This document shows positions 43,271-52,006 of a stretch of DNA of 55,322 nucleotides, in pieces. The translations under genes were made by a program, and so were the position numbers. The stretch is from an uncultured Lentisphaeraceae bacterium. Its GTDB lineage: Bacteria; Verrucomicrobiota; Kiritimatiellia; RFP12; DVOR01. The notes beneath the pieces were generated by a model. It ran no database searches, had not been told where the DNA came from, and saw only the letters and a program-made list of their open reading frames with translations. The stretch lies in the NCBI GenBank assembly GCA_937892925.1, contig CALBHX010000099.1, positions 1-55,322 on the forward strand, in the 5' to 3' direction. Numbering within the stretch: the stretch's first letter is position 1; each line of letters starts with the position of its first letter.

Positions 43271-43313
43271 GTGTGCCACATAGACATCGGATGTGGCACA
43301 CCCTGTGGCACAC
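43271..43313. promoter_or_regulatory. Inverted repeat operator/enhancer upstream of dnaK
   Basis: GTGTGCCACAT (43271-43281), a 9-base spacer, ATGTGGCACAC (43291-43301): perfect 11-bp arms. A further direct half-site TGTGGCACAC follows at 43304-43313. The 9-bp spacer is that of CIRCE, the HrcA operator, but the arms do not match the CIRCE sequence. The centre is about 93 bp upstream of the predicted sigma-54 start, a normal place for an enhancer-binding protein. A TTGACA (43258-43263) lies beside it with a poor -10 (TAGACA, 43281-43286), so it could instead block a sigma-70 promoter. Confidence 0.75.
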
Positions 43314-43352
43314 ATCCCTCAAAACCCCTTATGTTCAGTCCAATCTTAACCT

Positions 43353-43369
43353 TTGGCACAGCGCTTGCA
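43353..43369 (+). promoter_or_regulatory. Sigma-54 promoter of dnaK-groESL
   Basis: TTGGCAC-N5-TTGCA: the -24 GG is at 43355-43356 and the -12 GC at 43367-43368, exactly 12 bp apart. Against the consensus TGGCACG-N4-TTGCW only the G at the seventh position differs (A). Transcription would begin near 43380, giving a leader of about 38 bases with a small GCGG/CCGC hairpin and the AAAGGA Shine-Dalgarno site. Confidence 0.75.
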
Positions 43370-43417
43370 ACAAAGGACGAATGAACGCGGTAACCCCGCG
43401 ATGAAAGGAAACAACTT

Positions 43418-45322
43418 ATGAGTAAGATTCTTGGTATTGACTTGGGTACAACCAACTCATGCATGGCTGTGATGGAAGGCGGAGAGGCGCGCGTATTGGA
43501 GAATGCGGAAGGACAGCGCACGACACCTTCGATCGTGGCTTTTACGGCCAGCGGTGAGCGCTTGGTTGGTTTGCCGGCCAAACGGCAGGCAGTTATGAAC
43601 CCGAAGGGGACGATCTACTCCGTGAAGCGTTTCATGGGGCGTAAATTTGATGAGATGCAGAAAGAGATCGCGATGGTGCCGTATGAAGTCGTACGTGCGG
43701 CCAATGGCGATGCCGCCATTAAGGTGGGAGATAAAACGTTCTCCCCTCCGGAGATCTCAGCCATGATTCTGGCCAAACTGAAGGCTGATGCGGAGATGCG
43801 GTTGGGCGAGCCCGTAACGCAAGCCATCATTACGGTGCCGGCCTACTTTAATGACTCTCAGCGTCAGGCCACGAAGGATGCCGGTAAAATCGCTGGATTG
43901 GAAGTGCTCCGGATCATCAATGAGCCGACTGCCGCTTCGCTGGCCTACGGATTGGATAAAAAGAAAGACGAGAAAATCGCGGTTTATGACTTCGGCGGCG
44001 GTACGTTTGATATCTCCATCTTGGATATCGGCGATGGCGTCTTCGAGGTAAAGGCCACGAATGGTGATACACAACTTGGCGGCGATGACGTGGATCAGGC
44101 TGTGATGACTTGGCTCTTTGAGGAATTCAAGAGCCAGACTGGGATTGACCTCACCAAAGACACACAAGCCATTCAGCGCGTGAAGGAAGCCGCGGAAAAG
44201 GCCAAAATTGAACTTTCGTCTGCCCAGACGAGCGATATCAATCTTCCCTTTATCACCATGGATGCTACCGGCCCCAAGCACCTGAACGTCCAGCTGACGC
44301 GTGCCAAATTGGAACAATTGGCAGACCCCTTGGTTGAGCGTACCGTTGAGCCTTGCCGTAAGTGTATGCATGATGCGGGTGTAAGCGCGGTGGATGAGGT
44401 CGTTCTCGTTGGTGGACAAACCCGTATGCCCAAGTTGCAGGAGAAGGCAAAGGAAATCTTTGGTAAAGAGCCACACAAGGGTGTGAACCCGGATGAAGTC
44501 GTGGCCATGGGTGCAGCTATTCAAGGCGGCATCTTAAAGGGCGATGTGAAAGACGTTCTGTTGCTGGATGTAACGCCGTTGACCCTTTCCATTGAAACAC
44601 TTGGGGGTGTGGCAACGCCATTGATTGACCGCAACACCACCATCCCTTGCAAGAAGTCTGAAGTTTTCTCAACGGCGGTAGACAACCAGCCTGGCGTGGA
44701 AATCAAGATTTATCAGGGTGAACGTAAGATGGCAGCAGACAACAAACTGCTGGGACGGTTCAACTTGGAGGGTATTCCTCCGGCGCCGCGTGGCGTGCCG
44801 CAGATTGAGGTAACTTTTGATATCGACCCGAACGGTATTTTAAACGTAACGGCGAAGGATAAAGGTACTGGTAAAGAGCAGAAAATCACCATTACCGCAT
44901 CTTCCGGCCTCTCCAAAGAGGAAATCGAAAAGATGCGCCAAGATGCTGAGCGTTATGCTAAAGAAGATGAGGAGCGTAAGTCTGCTGTTGAAAGCCGTAA
45001 CCAAGCTGAACAGGTGGCTTATCAGGCAGAAAAGATGCTTAAGGATAATGGCGACAAACTCCCCGCCGAAACCAAGAGCAAAGTTGAGGCCGCTGTCAGC
45101 GACCTGAAGGAGGCGCTGAAGGGGACCGATACTGCGGCGATCAAAGCCAAGCAGGATGCCCTCATGCAGGAGCTCCAGGGTGCCGGCTCGGCAATGTATC
45201 AACAGCCTGGTGCGGATGCTGCGGCAGGGGCGTCGGCCGAGACCCAGCAGGAACAGCCCTCAGAAGAACAGAAGAAATCGGGTGACGATGATGTTGTTGA
45301 TGCCGATTTCAAGATGAACTAA
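43418..45322 (+). CDS. dnaK: Molecular chaperone DnaK (Hsp70)
   Basis: ATP-dependent chaperone of 634 residues. The N-terminal ATPase opens ILGIDLGTTNSCMAVMEGG; signatures VYDFGGGTFDISILD and VVLVGGQTRMPKLQ follow, then the linker DVLLLDVTPLTLSIETLGG and the substrate-binding domain (about 385-505). The C-terminal tail is Gln/Glu/Ala-rich and ends DDVVDADFKMN. AAAGGA lies upstream of the ATG. Neither grpE, dnaJ nor hrcA is adjacent; instead groES and groEL follow on the same strand, joining the two main chaperone systems in one unit. A sigma-54 promoter and a palindromic site lie upstream. Confidence 0.98.
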   Translation: MSKILGIDLGTTNSCMAVMEGGEARVLENAEGQRTTPSIVAFTASGERLVGLPAKRQAVMNPKGTIYSVKRFMGRKFDEMQKEIAMVPYEVVRAANGDAAIKVGDKTFSPPEISAMILAKLKADAEMRLGEPVTQAIITVPAYFNDSQRQATKDAGKIAGLEVLRIINEPTAASLAYGLDKKKDEKIAVYDFGGGTFDISILDIGDGVFEVKATNGDTQLGGDDVDQAVMTWLFEEFKSQTGIDLTKDTQAIQRVKEAAEKAKIELSSAQTSDINLPFITMDATGPKHLNVQLTRAKLEQLADPLVERTVEPCRKCMHDAGVSAVDEVVLVGGQTRMPKLQEKAKEIFGKEPHKGVNPDEVVAMGAAIQGGILKGDVKDVLLLDVTPLTLSIETLGGVATPLIDRNTTIPCKKSEVFSTAVDNQPGVEIKIYQGERKMAADNKLLGRFNLEGIPPAPRGVPQIEVTFDIDPNGILNVTAKDKGTGKEQKITITASSGLSKEEIEKMRQDAERYAKEDEERKSAVESRNQAEQVAYQAEKMLKDNGDKLPAETKSKVEAAVSDLKEALKGTDTAAIKAKQDALMQELQGAGSAMYQQPGADAAAGASAETQQEQPSEEQKKSGDDDVVDADFKMN

Positions 45323-45336
45323 AACCGTTGCGGAGC

Positions 45337-45363
45337 GGGGGAACCGAATATAACGGTTCCCCC
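45337..45363 (+). other. Intercistronic hairpin dnaK-groES
   Basis: Perfect 10-bp stem GGGGGAACCG (45337-45346) with CGGTTCCCCC (45354-45363), 7-base loop, 14 bp behind the dnaK stop. No T run follows, so it more likely marks partial termination, RNA processing or 3' end protection than full termination. Confidence 0.75.
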
Positions 45364-45399
45364 GGGTTCCGCGCCCATTTCAGAAGAAAGGAAAAAACC

Positions 45400-45693
45400 A
45401 TGTCTACACCAAATATCCGTCCGCTCGGCGACCGCGTGCTCGTCCAGCCCAAGGAAGAAAAAGAAGTAACGCGTGGGGGGATTATCATCCCTGACACAGC
45501 GAAAGAGAAACCAATGGAAGGTACGGTCATCGCCGTCGGCGTAAAGCGCGACAAAGATGGCAAGGAAGTTCCATTTGACGTAAAACCCGGAGACACGGTG
45601 TTGTTACCAAAGTATGGCGGAACCGAAGTGAAGTTCAACGACACGGTCTACCAGATCGTCCGGTCGGAAGACCTCCTCGGTATTATCGGTTAA
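45400..45693 (+). CDS. groES: Co-chaperonin GroES
   Basis: The 97-residue lid of the GroEL chamber. It opens IRPLGDRVLVQPKEEKEV, has the mobile-loop region TRGGIIIPDTAKEKP and the KYGGTEVKFNDTVYQIV end typical of Cpn10. The ATG at 45400 has AAGGAA upstream; the longer frame reaches into the intercistronic hairpin and is rejected. It lies 77 bp behind dnaK and 22 bp before groEL. Confidence 0.97.
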   Translation: MSTPNIRPLGDRVLVQPKEEKEVTRGGIIIPDTAKEKPMEGTVIAVGVKRDKDGKEVPFDVKPGDTVLLPKYGGTEVKFNDTVYQIVRSEDLLGIIG

Positions 45694-45715
45694 ACAAGCA
45701 GAAAGGATTTAAGTT

Positions 45716-47350
45716 ATGTCAGCAAAACAGATGAAGTATGAGGGTGATGCCCGTCAGGCCATTCTGAATGGCGTCAGCAAGTTAGCCAAGGCGGTTGCCA
45801 CGACGTTGGGGCCATCTGGTCGAAATGTGATCATCGACAAAAAGTTTGGTTCTCCGCAAATCACCAAGGACGGTGTAACTGTGGCGAAGGAAATCGAGTT
45901 GCCTGACCCCTTCGAGAACATGGGTGCACAAATGGTTCGTGAGGTCGCCTCCAAGACTAACGATGTAGCGGGCGATGGCACCACAACCGCAACAATTCTC
46001 GGCGAGGCGATTTATCGCGAGGGGTTGAAGAATGTAACGGCCGGAGCGAACCCGCAGGCTATTAAGCGCGGCATTGACAAGGCTGCTGCTGCAGCCGTTG
46101 AGGCCATTGCCTCGTTGGCAAAGAAAGTTTCCACCTCCGATGAGATTGCACAGGTTGCTACCATCTCTGCCAATGGCGACACAGAAATCGGTACAATCAT
46201 CGCCGATGCCATGGACAAGGTTGGCAAAGACGGCACCATTACCGTTGAGGACGGCAAGACCACGGAAACCACCTCTGACGTGGTTGAAGGGATGCAATTC
46301 GATAAGGGATATCTGAGCCCTTACTTTGTGACGGCAGCAGAGAGCATGGAATGTGTGCTCGACAACCCTTATATCCTGATCTACGAGAAGAAAATCTCAA
46401 ACCTCAACGATATGCTTCCGATCCTTCAGGGTGTGGCTAAGAGCGGGCGTCCACTGCTGATCATCGCCGAGGATGTGGAAGGCGAGGCTCTGGCCACATT
46501 GGTTGTAAACAAACTCCGCGGAACACTGCATATCTGTGCTGTGAAGGCGCCTGGTTTTGGCGATCGCCGCAAGGAAATGCTTAAAGACATTGCCATCCTT
46601 ACAGGTGGCCAGGTCATTTCCGAAGATCTCGGCATCAAGTTGGAGTCGGTCACCCTCGAACAGCTTGGAAAGGCCAAACGCGTTACGGTGGACAAGGAAA
46701 ACACCACCATCGTGGAAGGCGCCGGAAAAAGCTCCGACATTCAGGGGCGCGTGGCAGAAATCAAACACCAGATTGAAACCACCACCTCCGATTACGACCG
46801 CGAGAAACTCCAGGAGCGTCTGGCTAAACTGGCTGGCGGCGTAGCTGTCATCAAGGTTGGTGCGCAGACGGAAGCGGCCATGAAGGAGAAGAAAGACCGC
46901 GTGGATGATGCACTTCACGCTACCCGCGCTGCGGTAGAAGAAGGTATCGTTGCCGGCGGCGGCGTAGCGTTACTCCGGTGCCAGAACGCGGTTGAGAAGT
47001 GTGCCAAGAAGCTCTCTGGTGATGAGAAGATTGGCGCGGAGATTCTCGGGCGTGCCATGGAAGCTCCGCTTCGTCAGTTGGTTCAGAATGCAGGCTTGGA
47101 AGCCGCATTGATCGTTGAAAAGGTCAAGGGCGCGCAAGGTAACACGGGTTACAACGTAGCAACTGGCGAATTTGTTGACCTGGTCAAGGCCGGCGTGTTG
47201 GATCCTGCCAAAGTTACGCGTTCCGCATTGCAGAATGCCGCATCAATCGCCGGGCTTCTGCTCACGACTGAGTGCATGATCACCGAGATCCCTGAGCCTA
47301 AGGCTCCCGCTCCGGCAATGCCTGATGGCGGAATGGGCGGTATGATGTAA
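45716..47350 (+). CDS. groEL: Chaperonin GroEL
   Basis: The 544-residue 60-kDa chaperonin. ATP-site segments TLGPSGRNVIIDKKFG and VAGDGTTTATILGEAI (with the catalytic Asp) are present, as are the apical-domain and AAVEEGIVAGGGVALLR signatures, and the C-terminus ends in the usual Gly-Met tail (GGMGGMM). AAAGGA lies upstream of the ATG. It is the last gene of the dnaK-groES-groEL unit and is followed by a long terminator. Confidence 0.98.
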   Translation: MSAKQMKYEGDARQAILNGVSKLAKAVATTLGPSGRNVIIDKKFGSPQITKDGVTVAKEIELPDPFENMGAQMVREVASKTNDVAGDGTTTATILGEAIYREGLKNVTAGANPQAIKRGIDKAAAAAVEAIASLAKKVSTSDEIAQVATISANGDTEIGTIIADAMDKVGKDGTITVEDGKTTETTSDVVEGMQFDKGYLSPYFVTAAESMECVLDNPYILIYEKKISNLNDMLPILQGVAKSGRPLLIIAEDVEGEALATLVVNKLRGTLHICAVKAPGFGDRRKEMLKDIAILTGGQVISEDLGIKLESVTLEQLGKAKRVTVDKENTTIVEGAGKSSDIQGRVAEIKHQIETTTSDYDREKLQERLAKLAGGVAVIKVGAQTEAAMKEKKDRVDDALHATRAAVEEGIVAGGGVALLRCQNAVEKCAKKLSGDEKIGAEILGRAMEAPLRQLVQNAGLEAALIVEKVKGAQGNTGYNVATGEFVDLVKAGVLDPAKVTRSALQNAASIAGLLLTTECMITEIPEPKAPAPAMPDGGMGGMM

Positions 47351-47371
47351 GCGAATGCTCACATGCCGTTC

Positions 47372-47414
47372 AAAATGTGTTCCCCAGAGGTTCCCTCCGG
47401 GGAACACATTTTTA
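47372..47414 (+). terminator. Terminator of the dnaK-groESL operon
   Basis: Perfect 14-bp stem AAAATGTGTTCCCC (47372-47385) with GGGGAACACATTTT (47399-47412), 13-base loop, followed by T and TATA. It also fits a minus-strand U run. Confidence 0.93.
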
Positions 47415-47428
47415 TATTAAGTGAAGTT

Positions 47429-47437
47429 TGATATACT
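47429..47437 (+). promoter_or_regulatory. Promoter of the nucleosidase operon
   Basis: TGA-TATACT, an extended -10; the -35 position (47409-47414, TTTTTA) overlaps the groEL terminator tail. About 65 bases of leader precede the gene. Confidence 0.5.
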
Positions 47438-47507
47438 CCCACTCCGATTATAGCGTTTAGTTGTTCAGCAAACGGAAGACGAAATACACAGCAACGTGGA
47501 GACTCGA

Positions 47508-48203
47508 ATGGATGTAGGAAATACCTGGGGGATTTTGGGAGCGCTAGATCAGGAAATCGCCTTGTTACTTGCCCAAATGTCTGTGGTTCGTACTGTTACG
47601 GCGCTTGGGACAACATTCCACTTTGGGCAATTGTGTGGAAAACGAGTGATTCTGGCGTGTTGCGGTGTTGGAAAAGTAAATGCCGCTGCCTGTGCAACGT
47701 GGTTATGTTTTGTTGGTGGTTGTGACTATGTGATTCATGTTGGGATCGCCGGCGCCGTTGGGGATGGACTGAAGACGTTAGATGTGGTCGTATCTCGAGA
47801 ACTGTGTTTCCACGACCAAGACCCTGTTATGTTAAAGTACTTTCCCAAACGTGCGATCTTTCAAGCTGATGATACGTTGCTTGCATGGTGCCGCCAAGCC
47901 TGTGCCCAACCAGGTGTTTTGCAGGGTGCATGGAGAGAGGGACGTATCGCCACTGGAGATCAATACGTAACCGACCATGCAACCCGCACCCGTATTATAA
48001 AAACCTGCCATCCGGATTGTGTGGAAATGGAGGGAGCTGCCGTAGCACATGTTGCTTATGCGGCTAATAAGCCCTGCCTCGTTATCCGTACCATGAGCGA
48101 TTGCGCCGATGACACAACACCTATCACGTATGATGATTTTCTGGAACGTGCAGCGAATCAATCGGCTCGATTGTTGCTTGCGTTGTTAAAGGAAGCACAT
48201 TAA
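47508..48203 (+). CDS. mtnN: 5'-methylthioadenosine/S-adenosylhomocysteine nucleosidase family protein
   Basis: A 231-residue PNP-fold nucleosidase that would cleave the glycosidic bond of MTA and SAH in the SAM-recycling pathway. It opens with WGILGALDQEIALLL (the GIIGAMxxE motif with the first active-site Glu), then CGVGKVNAAACAT, HVGIAGAVGDGL, a metal-free GDQYVTD region, and the substrate-binding DCVEMEGAAVAHVAY with the catalytic Asp in RTMSDCADD. These residues are retained. The start ATG at 47508 has GGAG eight bases upstream; an in-frame GTG 12 bp earlier is the alternative. The stop shares a base with the next ATG (TAATG). Confidence 0.9.
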   Translation: MDVGNTWGILGALDQEIALLLAQMSVVRTVTALGTTFHFGQLCGKRVILACCGVGKVNAAACATWLCFVGGCDYVIHVGIAGAVGDGLKTLDVVVSRELCFHDQDPVMLKYFPKRAIFQADDTLLAWCRQACAQPGVLQGAWREGRIATGDQYVTDHATRTRIIKTCHPDCVEMEGAAVAHVAYAANKPCLVIRTMSDCADDTTPITYDDFLERAANQSARLLLALLKEAH

Positions 48204-48493
48204 TGCCCCGATTCGTCTTGTTGTATTGTTGCCAGGTTATCGTCTTAATAGCCGCGGCGTTCGGGTTAGCGTGGTTTTTGACTTCTAAAGACAATCCACC
48301 CAAGAGGTTCCCTGTTATACCGCAGGATGCCCCTCCTGCAGAGATTTGTGCAATCGTGGAAGTCGCAAGGGGGATCCGATTAACACTAGAAGATATTCAT
48401 GCATGGCGTACACTTGTTGCTTCCGGTATGACACAACAAGAAGCCTTTCACGTTGTCATTTCCTACCGTTCAGCATTGGGAAGCCGCATATGA
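48203..48493 (+). CDS. Hypothetical small membrane-anchored protein
   Basis: A 96-residue protein I do not recognise. One N-terminal hydrophobic helix (about 4-26, VLLYCCQVIVLIAAAFGLAWFL) is followed by a soluble helical domain (about 45-90, EICAIVEVARGIRLTLEDIHAW). No lipobox is clear. Start and stop overlap the neighbours (TAATG and ATGA), so it is cotranslated with the nucleosidase and the following exported protein. Confidence 0.7.
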   Translation: MPRFVLLYCCQVIVLIAAAFGLAWFLTSKDNPPKRFPVIPQDAPPAEICAIVEVARGIRLTLEDIHAWRTLVASGMTQQEAFHVVISYRSALGSRI

Positions 48494-49803
48494 AACATTG
48501 TCTTTTAAGTCTCCTCGTAACCTTAGTGCTTGGTGTTGGATTTGCAGAAACAACCGCGCCGAAGACTTCTGCTAGCCCGAGCGCCTATATGTTCAAACAC
48601 CCAGAAGCAAAGGCCGCTTGGCGTACTGGCTTACCAGAAGATTGCGTACCTGTCTCCCCAACCTGTGTCTATAGTAAAAACCAGGGCACCGTTTATCTGT
48701 TAGCGGAATGGACTGGGCTTGGAAAGTCCTACGAGGTGGAATTCGTTTTACTCGGGAACCTGAGTGATCGAGCCTACGAAGGCCTTGTCATTGCATGGGA
48801 TTCTCCGTCCACAGTTGCCCGTGCCGTGGAAGCATTAGGTGTTCCTAGAGGTTCACCAGAACAACTGCTCCGAGGCAACCCTATGGCTCAAGGCGAACGT
48901 TTTACCATCACATTGAAAGGGTTGAATGATCCGGTTTTTCACCCTCTAACAGCCGACATTTCAGACAACTGTTCTACACCCGCACAAGCACTTTTTTCCC
49001 GAGGCTTCCCCTATATTGGAAAGCAAGTGCCAGACAACCAAATGCCCGCAGCCATCATCGCTACGTATTCAGGTGCCAAGGCAATCTTCGGCCTTCCATT
49101 CGCCGCAGAAAAAGGAGCCACGTATGGATTGTTCCGTGCCACAACGGAACGACCTGGTGGTGAACCGGTCATCGTGGCACTAAAATGGGAACGATTGCCA
49201 AAAGGTATGGCTCGCGTTTTCCATAAACAAATTCATGTTACTTCTGCATCTCTTGAAAAACCTGACAGCCTTCTAACCGAACTTAAAGCGTTATGTGACG
49301 ATCCGCGAGACGTCTTTCTGGATGTCTTATTAGATCCTTCACTGCCACTTCGGGCCTGTGTGCCATTAGCCAAACTGTTAGTAACGTTAGAAGTACAGGG
49401 TGGATTTACACTCACCGTTTCTACTTCTAATCCCCTACCCATTCGGGCATTTTTACCAACTACAGCATGGAAAGAGCGTGAGAAACGTATTTTTCAACCT
49501 TGGGAAGTAGAATTAAGCCGCGATAAGACTTCCGGGAACGTGTTGGAGGCTACCCTTTGTCAAATCCTTGAAGATTGGTCCGGTGAGGGAAACGATCCGG
49601 CTTTGACTCGAAAATGTTACCCGGGAGTAACCCCCAGCACAATCCTTGAGATCATGAGGCGAGTAGATGTCAATCACGGAAAAGTCTATGTTGTTTTCTT
49701 CTATGCCGGCCCCAACGTTACCGTTGGCGATTTACTGCCATTTGCCAACGCCCTAAGAGAGGCCTGTCCCACACAATGGGTATTCACCTCTTCCGCCCCG
49801 TAA
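48490..49803 (+). CDS. Exported protein with YdjY-like N-terminal region
   Basis: A 437-residue periplasmic protein. The signal peptide is MKHCLLSLLVTLVLGVGFAE (1-20). Residues about 45-140 resemble YdjY-type domains of PVC and related bacteria: a strand-rich start (GTVYLLAEWTGLGKSYEVEF), a segment that handles an AYEGLVIAWDSPS stretch and an ALGVPRG turn. The remainder (about 150-437) contains beta-rich and mixed segments that I cannot assign, including a thioredoxin-like run near the end (KVYVVFFYAGPNVTVGDLLPF). Eight or so cysteines are present, none in a CxxC or haem motif. The ATG overlaps the previous stop. No clear terminator precedes the convergent glutamine synthetase gene 64 bp away. 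Confidence 0.72.
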   Translation: MKHCLLSLLVTLVLGVGFAETTAPKTSASPSAYMFKHPEAKAAWRTGLPEDCVPVSPTCVYSKNQGTVYLLAEWTGLGKSYEVEFVLLGNLSDRAYEGLVIAWDSPSTVARAVEALGVPRGSPEQLLRGNPMAQGERFTITLKGLNDPVFHPLTADISDNCSTPAQALFSRGFPYIGKQVPDNQMPAAIIATYSGAKAIFGLPFAAEKGATYGLFRATTERPGGEPVIVALKWERLPKGMARVFHKQIHVTSASLEKPDSLLTELKALCDDPRDVFLDVLLDPSLPLRACVPLAKLLVTLEVQGGFTLTVSTSNPLPIRAFLPTTAWKEREKRIFQPWEVELSRDKTSGNVLEATLCQILEDWSGEGNDPALTRKCYPGVTPSTILEIMRRVDVNHGKVYVVFFYAGPNVTVGDLLPFANALREACPTQWVFTSSAP

Positions 49804-49867
49804 ACGTTACTTCGAAAACGATAAAATCAAAAATCAAGGAGACTCAGATGCTTCTCCTTATACACCT

Positions 49868-51943
49868 TTAGTACAAAGCGAGTAGATCCCGATATTTCGG
49901 CAACGGCCACCGGACATCGGCAATCTGCTGCTCCAAAGCATCTACCAATGAACGTAACTCCTCCATGGCACTCCGAATCGCCTCAGACCCCGCAGATAAT
50001 GCATCCCTTAGTTTCTCGCATGCATCCCCAACCTGCTCCAATGCCTGCCCAAGCACATTCACCGAAACCTGTACACGATGAATTCCGGACGATGCTCCAA
50101 CAACCTGCAAGTCCCGCAACAAGGAGGCTTGTTCATGCAATTCGGCTGAAACAGCCGGCATAATCATCCCCTGAGCAATCTCCAAAGCCACCTGTCCCTC
50201 AAGACGAACACGGCGGTCATACTCTGCTAGGAAAACATCATGACGAGAATGCAATTCCGTCGGCAAAAGCACCCCACTTTTTGCAAAAAGCTCAAGATTC
50301 TCCGGAACGATTTGCCGCGCTAACGCTTCCGGCGTGGTTCTTAGATTCGGAAGTCCCCGGCGTTTAGCCTCCTGCACCCACGCCTCTGAATACCCATCCC
50401 CATTGAACAAAATACGGCGATGATCCTTGATAACCGCGCGGATAACCTTTTCAAGACCCTCATGAAATCGGTGTCTCGGCAGTTTAGCAATCGCATCCGC
50501 AAGCACTTCCATGGACTCTGCAACGATTGTATTCAGCACCATGCAAACACTCGAACAGTTCTGCGAAGATCCCGGCGCACGGAACTCAAATTTGTTCCCG
50601 GTAAATGCAAAAGGCGATGTTCGATTCCGATCTGTCGCATCCCGTGGAATAGGTGGCAACGTATCCACCCCAATCCGCAGCTTCGGTTTCTTCCCCGGCG
50701 TCTTGTCCGCATTCGTTCCCTGCTCAATACGCTGGATCACCTCCATCAAATCATCGCCCAAAAAGATTGAGATAATCGCCGGCGGCGCCTCGAGTGCCCC
50801 CAACCGGCAATCATTTCCAAGAAAAGCTGTGGATGCACGCAAAATATCCGCGTGAAGATCTACCGCCCGGATAATCGATGCCAACACCGCCAGAAAAATT
50901 GCATTCTGCTGCGGATTATCCCCGGGCTCCAACAGATTTCGCCCCCGATACGCCACCGACCAGTTATTGTGCTTCCCAGAACCATTCACCCCGGCAAAGG
51001 GCTTCTCGTGCAGTAGACAAACCAAGCCATACCGATCTGCCACATTCCGCAATGTCTCCATTATCAACATATTATGGTCAACCGCAAGATTGAGTTCCTC
51101 AAACATGGGAGCCATCTCAAACTGCGCGGGTGCCGTCTCATTATGCCGCGTCTTTGCCGGAATGCCCAGCCGCCAGAGTTCCCGTTCCACTTCCTCCATA
51201 AATGCCAACACACGTGGTTTAATGGAACCAAAATAATGATCTTCAAGTTGCTGATCCCGCGCCGGCGGAGCCCCAAAAAGCGTCCTACCGCACTGCACCA
51301 AATCCGGTCTTTTCAGCCATAACGCTTTATCCACAAGGAAATATTCCTGTTCCGCCCCCAGCGTGATCGAAGCATGCCCCTCCGCTTCACCAAAACACGC
51401 CATCAACTTTCGCACCGCACGATCCATCGCCTGCATGGAACGTAGCAGCGGCGTCTTCTTATCCAACACCTCTCCAGTATAAGAACAAAAGACCGTGGGA
51501 ATGCACAGCGTTGCCCCATTAGCATGGCGTTTAATGAACACCGGACTGGTAACATCCCATGCCGTATATCCGCGCGCTTCAAATGTACAACGCAAACCGC
51601 CGGAAGGGAAACTTGATGCATCCGGCTCTCCCATAATCAAATTCTTTCCCGAAAAACGCGCAATCGTCTCCGCCATCCCTACAGGCTCGAAGAAGGCGTC
51701 ATGCTTCTCTGCCGTACTCCCCGTCAACGGTTGAAACCAGTGCGTAAAATGAGTCGCCCCGCGCGCCATTCCCCACTGCTTCAATGCATGAGCAACCTCG
51801 TTGGCTATAGAGGGATCCAACGGAACACGGTCATTCATCGTATGCAGCAGTGCCTCTACCGTATCCTTAGCCAGATATTCTCGCATGGCTCGTTCATTAA
51901 AGACATCCGAGCCATAAGCAATTTCAGAAGAGACAGCAGTCAT
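49868..51943 (-). CDS. glnN: Glutamine synthetase type III
   Basis: A 691-residue ATP-dependent glutamine synthetase that assimilates ammonia. The length and the segments GAEQEYFLVDK, KTRHNETAPAQFEMAPMFEE, HEKPFAGVNGSGKHNNWS and ALEAPPAIISIFLGDD are those of the GSIII family, which is distinct from the smaller GSI and typical of Bacteroidota and other anaerobes. Active-site Glu and His residues are in place. Start is the ATG at 51943, with GGAG six bases upstream; a longer frame adds 21 residues from the leader. An extended -10 (TGG-TACACT) lies 32 bp upstream, so it likely has its own promoter behind the Tad-like genes. Confidence 0.96.
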   Translation of the reverse strand: MTAVSSEIAYGSDVFNERAMREYLAKDTVEALLHTMNDRVPLDPSIANEVAHALKQWGMARGATHFTHWFQPLTGSTAEKHDAFFEPVGMAETIARFSGKNLIMGEPDASSFPSGGLRCTFEARGYTAWDVTSPVFIKRHANGATLCIPTVFCSYTGEVLDKKTPLLRSMQAMDRAVRKLMACFGEAEGHASITLGAEQEYFLVDKALWLKRPDLVQCGRTLFGAPPARDQQLEDHYFGSIKPRVLAFMEEVERELWRLGIPAKTRHNETAPAQFEMAPMFEELNLAVDHNMLIMETLRNVADRYGLVCLLHEKPFAGVNGSGKHNNWSVAYRGRNLLEPGDNPQQNAIFLAVLASIIRAVDLHADILRASTAFLGNDCRLGALEAPPAIISIFLGDDLMEVIQRIEQGTNADKTPGKKPKLRIGVDTLPPIPRDATDRNRTSPFAFTGNKFEFRAPGSSQNCSSVCMVLNTIVAESMEVLADAIAKLPRHRFHEGLEKVIRAVIKDHRRILFNGDGYSEAWVQEAKRRGLPNLRTTPEALARQIVPENLELFAKSGVLLPTELHSRHDVFLAEYDRRVRLEGQVALEIAQGMIMPAVSAELHEQASLLRDLQVVGASSGIHRVQVSVNVLGQALEQVGDACEKLRDALSAGSEAIRSAMEELRSLVDALEQQIADVRWPLPKYRDLLALY

Positions 51944-51974
51944 ACAAATCTCCAAAAAAGTGACAGTCCGCCGC

Positions 51975-51983
51975 AGTGTACCA
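51975..51983 (-). promoter_or_regulatory. Promoter of glnN
   Basis: Minus strand: TGG-TACACT, an extended -10; a possible -35 (TTCTGC) sits 17 bp upstream. It falls in the 63-bp gap between the TadG-like gene and glnN. Confidence 0.5.
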
Positions 51984-52006
51984 CAAAAAACGTCCCCGCA
52001 GAACAC

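Noticed and set aside
43271..43301. Classical CIRCE element before dnaK
   Set aside because: Spacing fits but the arms lack the TTAGCACTC/GAGTGCTAA sequence.
43757..44524. 255-codon ORF opposite dnaK
   Set aside because: Entirely antisense to dnaK; the frame is open because of codon bias in the real gene.
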